DNA from: Eilatimonas milleporae
Lineage (GTDB): Bacteria; Pseudomonadota; Alphaproteobacteria; Sphingomonadales; Kordiimonadaceae
Length of the DNA stretch: 64,000 nt
Assembly (NCBI RefSeq): GCF_003688555.1
Contig: NZ_REFR01000012.1
Location: 310,001-374,000, forward strand
Reading direction: 5' to 3'
Part shown: piece after piece, positions 1 through 7,341 of the stretch
Layout: each line of letters opens with the position of its first letter
Numbering within the stretch: the first letter of the stretch is position 1
Translations under genes and position numbers: made by a program
Notes under the pieces: model-generated
What the model saw: the letters and a program-made list of their open reading frames with translations, nothing else
Told to the model about the DNA's origin: nothing
Databases searched by the model: none

Positions 1-48
1 GATATATACGCCATCAGATAAATGGTACGTTATCTTATTATGGCTCAT
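1..48 (-). CDS. Partial CDS, start of a PqqD/RRE-like protein (lasso B-protein candidate)
   Basis: Only the first 16 codons are in the window; the frame is open to the left edge. The ATG at 48-46 follows CAGGA at a usual distance. The visible residues end in YHLSDGVYI, which resembles the first beta strands of PqqD-like RiPP recognition elements, the domain that binds leader peptides and forms the N-terminal part (B1) of proteobacterial lasso maturation proteases. It lies directly downstream of three short precursor-like genes, which is where a lasso B gene is expected. The assignment is inference from 16 residues and context; the real product could be any protein that starts similarly. Confidence 0.4.
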   Translation of the reverse strand, partial: MSHNKITYHLSDGVYI

Positions 49-102
49 TTAAAATTCCTGACCAAAATTATTCCACGTTTTTCTCTTTACAATCAGTGAA
101 GT

Positions 103-137
103 GAAAAAGAGGTATGCGGCTTGGGGCGCATACTTCT
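103..137 (-). terminator. Hairpin with U-tract after the third precursor gene
   Basis: An 11-bp stem (108-118 with 127-137, one G-U pair) with an 8-nt loop is followed on the minus strand by CTTTTTC. It lies 10 bases after the stop of the 23-codon gene and before the partial gene at the left edge. It has the shape of an intrinsic terminator or attenuator that would keep precursor mRNA in excess over the maturation genes. Its stem sequence GAGGTATGCG is nearly the same as that of the hairpin at 415-442. Confidence 0.65.
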
Positions 138-146
138 AAATGCTTG

Positions 147-218
147 TTAGAGCCAGAAATTGTGACTTTCGCCGCCTGGGCTTTTGGTGACTTCATACAT
201 TTTTCCTAAATCAAGCAT
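147..218 (-). CDS. Precursor-like peptide 1, 23 aa, atypical core
   Basis: A 23-codon gene with a strong ribosome-binding site (AGAGGAAG, then CCCA, then ATG). The leader MLDLGKMYEVTK matches its two neighbours in length and in the LGK and TK positions. The remainder, SPGGESHNFWL, has Ser at position 1 and its only acid at position 5, so the Asp/Glu at 7-9 needed for a lasso ring is missing. It may be a decayed paralogue, or be matured differently. It is too short for normal gene callers. The conserved leader and ribosome-binding site are seen directly; the RiPP role is inferred. Confidence 0.55.
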   Translation of the reverse strand: MLDLGKMYEVTKSPGGESHNFWL

Positions 219-294
219 TGGGCTTCCTCTGAAAGAAACGATTCTGTTGAGATCACGGTGCTAACCCTGATCATAAAGGCACGTAACAGACTGT

Positions 295-384
295 TTACTG
301 AACATGTCGGCCGGTACTGTTATTCTCCAAAAGGGGCCCTACCGTGCCTTTGGTTGCTGTTTTTATCTTACCCAGTTTGACCAT
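295..384 (-). CDS. Lasso-peptide precursor-like gene 2, 29 aa
   Basis: A 29-codon gene with GAGGGG five bases before the ATG. The leader MVKLGKIKTATK has Thr at the penultimate position, as known for lasso leaders. The predicted core GTVGPLLENNSTGRHVQ (17 residues) starts with Gly1 and has Glu at position 8, which fits an 8-residue macrolactam ring. It lies between two paralogues with the same 12-residue leader length. Known proteobacterial leaders are longer, so this would be a compact variant. The sequence is certain; the lasso assignment is an inference from leader motif, ring geometry and neighbours. Confidence 0.65.
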   Translation of the reverse strand: MVKLGKIKTATKGTVGPLLENNSTGRHVQ

Positions 385-414
385 TTTTCCCCTCGTTAAG
401 GCTGTAATAAGGAA

Positions 415-442
415 GAGGTATGCGGCCGGAGCCGCATACCTC
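415..442 (-). terminator. 12-bp perfect hairpin between precursor genes
   Basis: GAGGTATGCGGC (415-426) pairs perfectly with 431-442 around a 4-nt loop. It starts 14 bases after the stop codon of the 30-codon precursor gene. The sequence after it on the minus strand (TTCCTTATTA) is only moderately T-rich, so it may be a partial terminator or an mRNA-stabilising stem. The stem repeats the one at 103-137, suggesting that gene plus hairpin was duplicated as a unit. Confidence 0.55.
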
Positions 443-456
443 CAATCGTCCGTATT

Positions 457-549
457 TCAGGACTCCAGGAACTCCGTAACACCACCGGGGTCCAAACGGT
501 TGCCGATGGGGCCTTTGGTGACTTCGGAGACTTTACCAATGTCAAGCAT
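457..549 (-). CDS. Lasso-peptide precursor-like gene 3, 30 aa
   Basis: A 30-codon gene, first of the three in the transcript. AAAGGAAG lies five bases before the ATG. The leader MLDIGKVSEVTK shares LD(I/L)GK and EVTK with gene 1 and the (V/A)TKG junction with gene 2. The predicted core GPIGNRLDPGGVTEFLES (18 residues) has Gly1 and Asp8, the geometry of an 8-residue lasso ring, with Thr at leader position -2. A sigma70-like promoter lies about 50 bases upstream. The benenodin/caulonodin type of leader, which ends in a similar xxTKG or xxTRG, is the nearest thing I know. The function is inferred. Confidence 0.7.
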   Translation of the reverse strand: MLDIGKVSEVTKGPIGNRLDPGGVTEFLES

Positions 550-603
550 GGGTCTTCCTTTCAAATGTTGGGTTTCGACTGTATCGATCGATTCGACAAT
601 GTA

Positions 604-633
604 AGAATACAACTTATAGAACATTAAAGTCAA
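604..633 (-). promoter_or_regulatory. Sigma70-like promoter of the precursor genes
   Basis: On the minus strand TTGACT (633-628) and TATTCT (609-604) are 18 bases apart, with a TG one base before the -10 hexamer. A start about 50 bases upstream of the ATG at 549 would give a short leader. The surrounding DNA is very A+T-rich compared with the core chromosome. Confidence 0.5.
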
Positions 634-686
634 AGTATTGTTTTAATTATATTTTCTGAAACAATAAACGCATATAATTATAAATT

Positions 687-705
687 ATGCTATCTGAAAT
701 AGCAT
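687..705. promoter_or_regulatory. Palindrome, possible operator
   Basis: ATGCTAT (687-693) and ATAGCAT (699-705) form a perfect inverted repeat with a 5-base centre, about 55 bases upstream of the precursor promoter's -35 box and downstream of the GntR-type gene. Short palindromes of this size are typical for GntR dimers, so this may be that regulator's site; no binding is shown. Confidence 0.35.
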
Positions 706-794
706 TCTTTGCAGCATCGTTTGCGTAACCTTCCTCACCACGCCTTTACGCTCGGTTTTGGACGCAAGTGAACGTGAGAGAGGGGGTTGTGATT

Positions 795-1466
795 TCAAAC
801 TTTGCCGATGGAGCCGGCCAGATTGTCTATCCTTCGGTCGTGGTATTTTGAGAGCGCTTCCTGAAGCAACACCCAGTTCCTGCTTGCGTATAGTTGTTGG
901 AGATCATCCAGCTCATTCGCGATCCGATCCGCGCCCAGCCATTTTGGTTCCTGTTCACGAAACCATTGAAGACGGTCATTCAGGAGATCGATTCTCCGGG
1001 CGAGGTCTTCAATCTGGCTAAGCATGGCGATGCGGTTGAAGAGTTCGGCTGTGCGGTCCGCCAGCCCTATCTGACCCTCAAGAGCTTCCAGGGTATCATC
1101 GTCGCCTTGCTGTCCTGGCTCGATGGTCAGCAGCGCGGCTGCAAGGAGAACGTCATTCTGGCGGTATAGGTCATAAACCTCTCCGCGTTGCAGAATCTTG
1201 GTGCAGAAGCTGCCCAAGCCTGCATCGATGAGTCCCTGTTTGGCGAGATAGGTTAGATGGTCTGTAACTTCCGCCTTATCGATCCACCCAAGGTCATCGG
1301 CAAGGGCTTTCGCGGAAATGGGTGTACCTGGCTTGAGCCCGGTTCGGATCAGGGTGTGCCTGATGGTTTTATACGCAGCGGTTTGCTCGCGCGTCTGCAT
1401 GCTCTGTCCATAAGGACGGACATTGGTATAAGCGTCGAAGCTGCTGAGCGAGATGATATCACCCAT
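795..1466 (-). CDS. GntR-family (FadR-like) transcription regulator
   Basis: 223 residues. A winged helix-turn-helix lies at about residues 25-95 (AYKTIRHTLIRTGLKPGTPISAKALADDLG..., a typical GntR start with ISAKALADDLGWIDKAEVTDHL as the recognition part). It is followed by an all-helical C-terminal half resembling FCD domains. The ATG at 1466 is preceded by GAGG. The gene is co-directional with and upstream of the three precursor genes. GntR regulators are known parts of alphaproteobacterial lasso clusters, so control of the precursors is plausible. The effector is not visible. Confidence 0.75.
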   Translation of the reverse strand: MGDIISLSSFDAYTNVRPYGQSMQTREQTAAYKTIRHTLIRTGLKPGTPISAKALADDLGWIDKAEVTDHLTYLAKQGLIDAGLGSFCTKILQRGEVYDLYRQNDVLLAAALLTIEPGQQGDDDTLEALEGQIGLADRTAELFNRIAMLSQIEDLARRIDLLNDRLQWFREQEPKWLGADRIANELDDLQQLYASRNWVLLQEALSKYHDRRIDNLAGSIGKV

Positions 1467-1805
1467 GATGCCTCACATGGTTGTGGTCTTGAGTTGTCTA
1501 GGATGTGGCTTTGAGGCGCACTGAGACAATCCCGCAAAACTACGGGGGTTTCAAAAGTATAATTTTATCAATCAGTTATAGATTCCAAGGCTGCGTTGTA
1601 GGCATTATTGTTCTAAGGATCACGTCATCTGATCTTCCCCTTGCTGGCCTAATTTCTGAAAGCCGGATTTTTCTCCTTCGTGGATGACCAGTTCTGTCTT
1701 CAGTTTGAAAAATGGCGTTGTCGGTAGCGATTTGTTTAGCCGGCGCGTCTTAGTCATTAGAGATTCGCTTATAAGATGAACACGCATGCCTTCCAGAGTG
1801 GTTGA
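1467..1805. other. Divergent intergenic region between gntR-type and fecI-type genes
   Basis: About 340 bases without a supported gene. The part 1550-1640 is A+T-rich and should hold the divergent promoters of the GntR-type gene (minus) and the sigma-factor gene (plus). I see no clear consensus promoter or convincing operator. Confidence 0.4.
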
Positions 1806-2456
1806 GTGGTATGGAGGGACAAAGCCGAGTGGGAACCTGACGCTGTGCGTTCAGCACTGAAAACAGGATCGATTCTGGTCGCCGATCAGGATCTGGAGAA
1901 CCAGGAGGTATCGGATAAAACCGAGCGTCTTGGTCAAGGCTATTCTCTGGACGAGTTATATAGGCGGTATAGGAACTTCCTGATCTCTTACATCGGATAC
2001 CAATTCGGCGGCCGCGAGAATGATGTTGAAGAGACGATTCAACAAGTGTTCGCGAACATCGCGGCCTCGCATGATCCGGGCACCATAGAAAACCCAAAAG
2101 CATTCCTGCGCCGTGCCGCTATGAATGTCATTGTGTCACGCCGGCGCAAGGAGCAGTCACTCAGCGCCTGTAAAGCGCATGTAGGATATCTACAGTCTGA
2201 TGGGGAGAAATGTCACATTACGCCGGAACGTCATGCGCGAAACCGCGAGCTTTTGAACCAGGTTTGGCAGATTTTAAGGCAGATGCCTCAGAAACGCCGG
2301 CAGGTTTTCATTCTGCATCGTATCGATGGCATCCCCTGTGCTGCCATTGGCAGAAGATTGAACATATCTCCGTCTGCGGCCAAGAAGCACCTCTACAAAG
2401 CAATTCGGGATCTGGATGAGGGCCTCGCATCGCTTGAATCTGATGCGGAAGAGTGA
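1806..2456 (+). CDS. ECF sigma factor, FecI type
   Basis: Up to 216 residues from GTG 1806; the true start may be further in, since sigma region 2 begins near residue 48 (LDELYRRYRNFLISYIGYQFGG, then DVEETIQQVFANIAA). Region 4 is at about 150-205 (LRQMPQKRRQVFILHRIDGIPCAAIGRRLNISPSAAKKHLYKAIRDL). It overlaps the FecR-type gene by ATGA, the usual arrangement for a cell-surface signalling pair. FecI/FecR pairs normally control a TonB-dependent receptor gene; none is in this window. In lasso clusters of Caulobacter, Asticcacaulis and sphingomonads such a pair accompanies receptor and isopeptidase genes. Confidence 0.85.
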   Translation: MVWRDKAEWEPDAVRSALKTGSILVADQDLENQEVSDKTERLGQGYSLDELYRRYRNFLISYIGYQFGGRENDVEETIQQVFANIAASHDPGTIENPKAFLRRAAMNVIVSRRRKEQSLSACKAHVGYLQSDGEKCHITPERHARNRELLNQVWQILRQMPQKRRQVFILHRIDGIPCAAIGRRLNISPSAAKKHLYKAIRDLDEGLASLESDAEE

Positions 2457-3541
2457 TCATGACGACACGTAAAGATAACCGCATCCGGTCCGAAGCTTAT
2501 GACTGGATTGTTGAACTGGCGGACGGGAATACCACGCAAGAAAAGCGCGTTGCTTTTGAGCACTGGTACGCGGTCAAGGCCCATGCCGAGGTATTCGATC
2601 AGGTGCAGGCGCGTCTCGATATCGCAGGCGCGCTCGACACAGACGTGTTGGAAAAACTCAGGCAGCCTCTCACCGCCTGGGAAAGGATGCGTCATGGCAT
2701 CGGCCACTGGCACGGGCCACTGGCTCGATGGCCTTTGGCGGTGGCTGCTGTGGCCGCTGTCTTCTTAGCAGCAGTGGTCATGGGATTATTGGTGTTTCAG
2801 GCACCGCGTGCGCACATCCATGAAACAGACATCGCGGAAATCCGCGACATCGTGCTTAAAGACGGTAGCAAGGTCACACTTGGGGGTGGGTCCCGCATCT
2901 CGGTGATCTATTCACGCCGGGACCGGCAAGTGATGCTGTTGGCGGGGGAAGCCTTCTTTGATGTGACAGAGGACTCAACGTGGCCTTTCATCGTTCAAGC
3001 TGATGGCACGCGGGTCCGCGTTGTGGGTACACGGTTCGGCGTGCGCAGGGGACCGTCCGGCTTGCGGGTGGCGGTCGAACAGGGCGTAGTGGAAGTCAGC
3101 CGTGAGGTATCGCCGGCGCGGGAGACTGCCCCTATTAAGTCGGACGGACCGGAAGAGACAGAGGAGCCACAAAAGGCGATCCTGACGGCGGGCGAGAAGA
3201 TTGTCTCGGGTGATGCGGACCCTCTCAGCCAAGAACAGATTGAGAAAGTGTCCTCGCCGCCAAGCGCATGGCGCGAGGGTCGCCTCATATATAGCGACGC
3301 CAGCTTTTCCGACATAATCGCGGACATCAACCGCTATTACGCCGGCCAATTGGTTATCATCTCAGATGATCTGAGGGTGATGCGTTTCACGTCTATTCTG
3401 CGAATTGATCAACTGGATCAGTTCATTGAGGATTTGCCGTCCTACCTGCCGGTCGAGTTGATCCGTCAGGGCAAGAACAGAATTCTGATCCGCAGCCTTT
3501 CCAGAAAATCCGATACTAACACCGGCCCCAAAAGCGATTGA
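2453..3541 (+). CDS. FecR-type anti-sigma factor
   Basis: 362 residues. The N-terminal cytoplasmic part (about 1-75, DUF4880-like, with AYDWIVELADGNTTQEKRVAFEHW) binds the sigma factor. One membrane segment follows at about 95-120. The periplasmic FecR domain is at about 125-220 (DGSKVTLGGGSRISV, LLAGEAFFDV, VVGTRFGVRR). At about 290-350 there is a short STN-like domain (FSDIIADINRYYAGQLVI), which contacts a TonB receptor's signalling domain. Translationally coupled to the sigma gene. A proline/glutamate-rich linker at 225-260 separates the two periplasmic domains. Confidence 0.85.
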   Translation: MIMTTRKDNRIRSEAYDWIVELADGNTTQEKRVAFEHWYAVKAHAEVFDQVQARLDIAGALDTDVLEKLRQPLTAWERMRHGIGHWHGPLARWPLAVAAVAAVFLAAVVMGLLVFQAPRAHIHETDIAEIRDIVLKDGSKVTLGGGSRISVIYSRRDRQVMLLAGEAFFDVTEDSTWPFIVQADGTRVRVVGTRFGVRRGPSGLRVAVEQGVVEVSREVSPARETAPIKSDGPEETEEPQKAILTAGEKIVSGDADPLSQEQIEKVSSPPSAWREGRLIYSDASFSDIIADINRYYAGQLVIISDDLRVMRFTSILRIDQLDQFIEDLPSYLPVELIRQGKNRILIRSLSRKSDTNTGPKSD

Positions 3542-3548
3542 GCACGTC

Positions 3549-3908
3549 ATGGGAACCGGCCCGGCCATTGAAGAACAAAATATCCTTATGTCTGATAGTC
3601 CGAACGGTCTTCCTTCGCCGGAAGACGCCGCCATTATCATCCTTTGCTGTTATGACGGGCCTGTTGCCGAAGTGAAGCGGCGGATAGATATGGATCACCA
3701 TAATGCCGCTGTGCAGGCTTTATGGACGTCGGCGTCGCAGATCATCGAGGATCAGATGGCCATTCTGGCCGAGCATGGGGTGACAAGCAACCGTTGGGTC
3801 TGGCACGCGCTGTCCCCATGTTTTCCTATGCGGCGGGATGAGGATCAGATCGCTTCAATCTTATCGGCTGTTAAGTGTCTGAGGCGGCGCCGGCCACGAT
3901 CTGTTTGA
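3549..3908 (+). CDS. Hypothetical protein after fecR
   Basis: 119 residues from ATG 3549, or 106 from ATG 3588. No family is recognised. It begins 7 bases after the FecR stop in the same direction, so it is probably co-transcribed. The sequence contains a His/Asp-rich stretch (RRIDMDHHNAAVQALW) and a basic C-terminus. No signal peptide or membrane segment is evident. Codon use looks like a real gene of the island, but the start is uncertain. Confidence 0.4.
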   Translation: MGTGPAIEEQNILMSDSPNGLPSPEDAAIIILCCYDGPVAEVKRRIDMDHHNAAVQALWTSASQIIEDQMAILAEHGVTSNRWVWHALSPCFPMRRDEDQIASILSAVKCLRRRRPRSV

Positions 3909-4359
3909 GCCTTATGGCGTGGCCGCCTTGGGGCATTGTGTTTGAATATCTGGGCCTTTGTCCGCTGCGTGCAATCCTCGGCGCGCAGGCCCATGCAAGA
4001 GATCACCAGACCCCGATATTGAGGATGACTTTTTCGATGGGTGAACGGTTGAGGTCCGAAGTGCATTGGCGGTATTTGCGTGAGGCGCACAAGCCACTGT
4101 TTTCAATGGTGTAAACGGATCAAGGGTTCTGCTTGGAAAGGCTGCTAATGGGGAGGCATGCCACCCTTGAGAAAAAAATATATTGCTACGATTTTGAGGG
4201 GCTGGTTCCATAGCGATCCAGACGGCAGGAAGTCTTGAGACCGCTGCCAAACACCTTTGGGGGGTGCTGCCAGATTTGCGTGAATTAAGGGAACGCGTGT
4301 TGGGTTTGTTTGAGAAGGCTGGCGCAGGGCTTATTGAGAAGAACCCGAAGGAGCCGGCA
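3909..4359. other. Gene-poor stretch in the island
   Basis: About 450 bases with no gene I can support. Short frames exist on both strands without ribosome-binding sites. The last 150 bases (from about 4210) are open in frame with the AlpA-like gene and read like protein (ETAAKHLWGVLPDLRELRERV), so a decayed or fused upstream coding remnant is possible. Confidence 0.35.
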
Positions 4360-4605
4360 ATGCCAGGATATTCCGAGCCACCCAATCGCCTCACAGACCC
4401 TTATGGACGCTTTATGCGCATGTCTGATGTGGAGGAGACTGTCGGGCTGAAGCGCTCCAAGATTTATGAACTGATGAATGATCCCGTCGATCCGTTTCCG
4501 TCCCCCATCCATATCGGAAAGGTGTCGCGCTGGGTCGAACGTGAAATCATCGCGTGGAAAGAAAAGCGTTTGCAGATGGCCCGCCGTTATGCCCTGTCAG
4601 AGTGA
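4360..4605 (+). CDS. AlpA-family regulator (phage/island type)
   Basis: 81 residues from ATG 4360, chosen because AAGGAG lies six bases before it. The sequence FMRMSDVEETVGLKRSKIYELMND...FPSPIHIGKVSRWVEREIIAWKE is the AlpA/MerR-like helix-turn-helix signature. AlpA proteins activate integrase or excision genes of P4-like elements. It faces the integrase pseudogene tail to tail, overlapping it by 9 bases. The same frame is open further upstream to GTG 4264, but that start has no ribosome-binding site. Confidence 0.85.
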   Translation: MPGYSEPPNRLTDPYGRFMRMSDVEETVGLKRSKIYELMNDPVDPFPSPIHIGKVSRWVEREIIAWKEKRLQMARRYALSE

Positions 4606-5896
4606 CGCATTCTGTTCTCTCACCGTTTTCCTCAGCCAGTCCGGGGCGCCCATGCTCTTTAAGGAGGTGGCTGTGGAGGGTTTTCCCATCCTCGGATCGT
4701 GTCCTGCATCCTTCTTGAGCTTGTCCAGATAGTCCGCCCACCACTGCGTCATCTTAACGCGCTCGTCCCAATACTGGCTCCGGTTATAGACGCCGCGCAC
4801 TTTATTCCTGTCCAAATGGGCGAGCTGACGTTCGATGGCGTCGGGATTGAACAGACCGCTTTCATTCAGCAGGGTTGAGGCGGTGGCCCGGAAGCCATGG
4901 GGCACGACCTCATCCGGTGTATAGCCAAGGCGTTTCAAGACCGAGTTCAGCGTGCCGTCGGAGATGGGCCGTTCGATGGATTTCACCGACGGAAAGGCAT
5001 AGTCGCTATGGCCGGTGAACACTCTGATCTCGTTCAGAATATCGACGGCTTGAGACGGCAGGGGCAGCATATGGGGTCGGCGCATTTTCATGACCTCGTC
5101 AGGGATGGTCCAGATGCGGTTTTCCAGGTCAAAGTTTTCCCACTTGGCCTGCCGTAGTTCACCGGGTCTTTGAAACAGCATGGGCAGAAGCTGCATGGCG
5201 GCCTGAATCCATATCTGCCCGTCGAAGCTGTCAATGGCGCGCAGGAGGCCGCCAAGTTTCTCCGGATCGGTAATGGCGGGTCTCGGCGTTGATTGCCGCG
5301 AGGGTAGGGCTTCTTTCAGGGCATCGGCGGGATTGGTTTCCGCCCGACCCGTGACAATCGCCAAACGGAAGATCCTGCTGATGAGAGCACGCAGCCTGTA
5401 TGCGGAATCGACTGTGCCGCGTTTGACGACGCCCTGGAGAACATCATTGATCTCCATGGCCGTGATCTCCGAGATCGGACGCCACCCCAATGATGGACGG
5501 GCTTTTTCCAGGAGGCTCTTATCGCGCGTTATGGTCTTCGGGGAGAGGTTTTCGTCCTCCTCCTGCCGTTTGAGTAACTCATCGGCAAGTGCGTTGAACG
5601 TGCTGTTCTCACGAAGACGTCTTTCGAGATCTTTCCTTTTGGCTTCAGCGATCGGGTCTTTCCCCACGCTCTGGGTTTCCTGAGCCTCCTCGTGAATTTT
5701 CCTGGCCTGTTTCAGCGACAGTTTCGGGAAAGTACCGTAGGAGAGGGTCTTTTGCTTGCCGTCAAATTTATAGTTCCACCGTCACAGGAGACCACCATTG
5801 CATCTGACGAGCAAGTGCAGCCCGTTTCCATCGGAAACTTTATAGTCTTTTTCCCTGAAGGGTGAGGGCGCGGATGGCGCGGTCTGTCAGGGGCAT
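4597..5896 (-). pseudogene. Broken P4-type tyrosine integrase
   Basis: The original ATG is at 5896 (MPLTDRAIRA...). A frameshift in the A5 run at 5848-5852 and an in-frame TGA at 5784-5782, where homologues have Trp (GLL-stop-RWNYKF against the usual KLWRxxYxF), break the N-terminal DUF4102 domain. The rest is open: core-binding domain at about 5500-5600, then the catalytic domain with Arg in the QRPGELR segment, HGFRATASTLLNE, and the final NRSQYWDERVKMTQWW region carrying the tyrosine (VYNRSQY). From GTG 5667 a 356-residue C-terminal product could still be made, but without the N-terminal domain. It lies next to tRNA-Cys, the probable insertion target. Confidence 0.85.
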
Positions 5897-5948
5897 GTCG
5901 GTAGTCTCAGCCTTTCAGGGTATTTCGCATGGCATCGGTTTCTACTGC

Positions 5949-5983
5949 ATGGTAACGGCATTCTCGGGGAGCGCCGTTACCAT
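5949..5983. repeat. Inverted repeat upstream of the broken integrase
   Basis: ATGGTAACGGC (5949-5959) and GCCGTTACCAT (5973-5983) form an 11-bp perfect inverted repeat with a 13-base centre. Another TACCAT follows at 5991-5996. The same ATGGTA half-site recurs upstream of the second integrase (46649-46708). Probably an operator or integrase/excisionase arm site. Confidence 0.6.
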
Positions 5984-6110
5984 TCGATATTACCATGAAA
6001 TGGCCTGGATTGGGAGGGGTGCACACGGACAGCTATGGACGGTCGGTTTTGAATTTCCGATATTTTTCAATCGGTTATGGATGATTGCGGATCATCCTGG
6101 ACAGACTGTT

Positions 6111-6184
6111 GGAGGCGCGGACCGGAATCGAACCGGTGTACACGGATTTGCAGTCCGCTGCGTAGCCACTCCGCCACCGCGCCG
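6111..6184 (-). tRNA. tRNA-Cys (GCA)
   Basis: 74 bases on the minus strand with a 7-bp acceptor stem (GGCGCGG with CCGCGCC), anticodon loop CTGCAAA giving anticodon GCA, T-loop GGTTCGATTCC, U as discriminator base and an encoded CCA (6113-6111). Its 3' end faces the island with the broken integrase, the usual position for a P4-type attachment site. Confidence 0.95.
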
Positions 6185-6485
6185 TATTATGACGTGCCGG
6201 AAAGCTATAGAAGCCATGGGGGCAGGGGGTCAAGCGGCTTTTTCCGCAACCGGTTTTGGCCCGGCAGGCTGCCATGGTGCCCGTGTTATGGGAAGATAGC
6301 GGTCTTGCCGCTAAGATAACAATTGTAACGCAGTGGTGCGCTTATTATAAAACTGGCCCGTATGAAGACAGCCATAAATCCGGGTTTCGCCGCTCCTTTC
6401 CAGTTTATAAAAGGGGCTGATCGCCAAGGCACTTTGGCCACACCGGGTTTGCCCAAATGAAATTCGAGAAACGAGGATAGTCGCC
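6185..6485. other. Intergenic region between tRNA-Cys and pcm-like gene
   Basis: About 300 bases with no supported gene. It must hold the tRNA promoter (minus) and that of the methyltransferase gene (plus). A small inverted repeat TAGCGG...CCGCTA lies near 6297-6313. Confidence 0.4.
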
Positions 6486-7142
6486 GTGACCGATTTTGCC
6501 ACCGCGCGCACCCACATGATCGACGGCCAGTTGCGCCCGAACGAAGTAAATGACGAGCGTGTCCTGGATGCCATACGGTCCGTGCCACGCGAACATTTCG
6601 TTCCCAAGGCCAAGCGTGCCGTTGCCTATGTTGACGAAGATCTTGACCTGGGCGGCGGACGCTTTCTGATGGAGCCGATGATCTTCGCCAAACTGATTGT
6701 TGCCGCCGATATCCGTGCCGGTGACCTGATCCTCGATATCGGTTGCGCCAGCGGGTATTCCAGCGCCGTTTTGGCACATCTGGGCGATGCGGTCGTGGCT
6801 CTGGAAGAAGAGACAGAGCTGGCCGGTCTGGCCGAAAAGAAACTGGCCGAGCTTGAAGTGATGAACGCTGCTGTCGTGACCGGCACCCTGACCGCCGGTG
6901 TGGCCAAACAGGGGCCTTACGATGTGATTTTTATCGAGGGCGCCGTTGAACAGGTGCCCCTGGCGCTGATCAGGCAGCTAAAGGATGGCGGCCGTCTGGT
7001 TTGCGTGCACCGCGAATACGGGCCGGTGGCGCGTGGTCATCTGATCACCATGGAGGACGGTGTGGCGGCACCACAGGACCTGTTCGATGCCAACGTACCG
7101 GTGTTGCCCGGATTTACAAAAGAGCAGGGGTTCGTTTTTTAG
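6486..7142 (+). CDS. Protein-L-isoaspartate O-methyltransferase-like protein
   Basis: 218 residues from GTG 6486, preceded by GAGGA. The SAM-binding motif LILDIGCASGYSSAVLA is at about residue 81, and the N-terminal RPNEVNDERVLDAIRSVPREHFVP is typical of PCMT proteins. This is the alphaproteobacterial form encoded beside a TolC-type gene, and its exact substrate is not settled; classical PCMT repairs isoaspartyl residues by methyl esterification. The tolC-type gene follows after 200 bases. Confidence 0.85.
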   Translation: MTDFATARTHMIDGQLRPNEVNDERVLDAIRSVPREHFVPKAKRAVAYVDEDLDLGGGRFLMEPMIFAKLIVAADIRAGDLILDIGCASGYSSAVLAHLGDAVVALEEETELAGLAEKKLAELEVMNAAVVTGTLTAGVAKQGPYDVIFIEGAVEQVPLALIRQLKDGGRLVCVHREYGPVARGHLITMEDGVAAPQDLFDANVPVLPGFTKEQGFVF

Positions 7143-7341
7143 ACAGGTGTTGCCTCCAGGCCATTGCAGCGGCTTGTCGTTATCCGGTATATGCAAAGCG
7201 TGGCTGACGTGAAAACAGGTTCTGAGACCATATCCCGTATATAATAATCCGGGGCGTTAACCGCGCCGTAGTCTTCGAGGACATCAAAAGGCAGTACCTG
7301 CCATAGACTTCTGACAGCGAGGATAAAGAGGAGAAACTCCC

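Noticed and set aside
147-549. PqqA precursor instead of lasso precursor
   Set aside because: PqqA needs Glu and Tyr spaced ExxxY near the middle; none of the three peptides has it.
344-604. 86-residue plus-strand frame over the precursor genes
   Set aside because: It is antisense to two short genes with strong ribosome-binding sites and has no support of its own.
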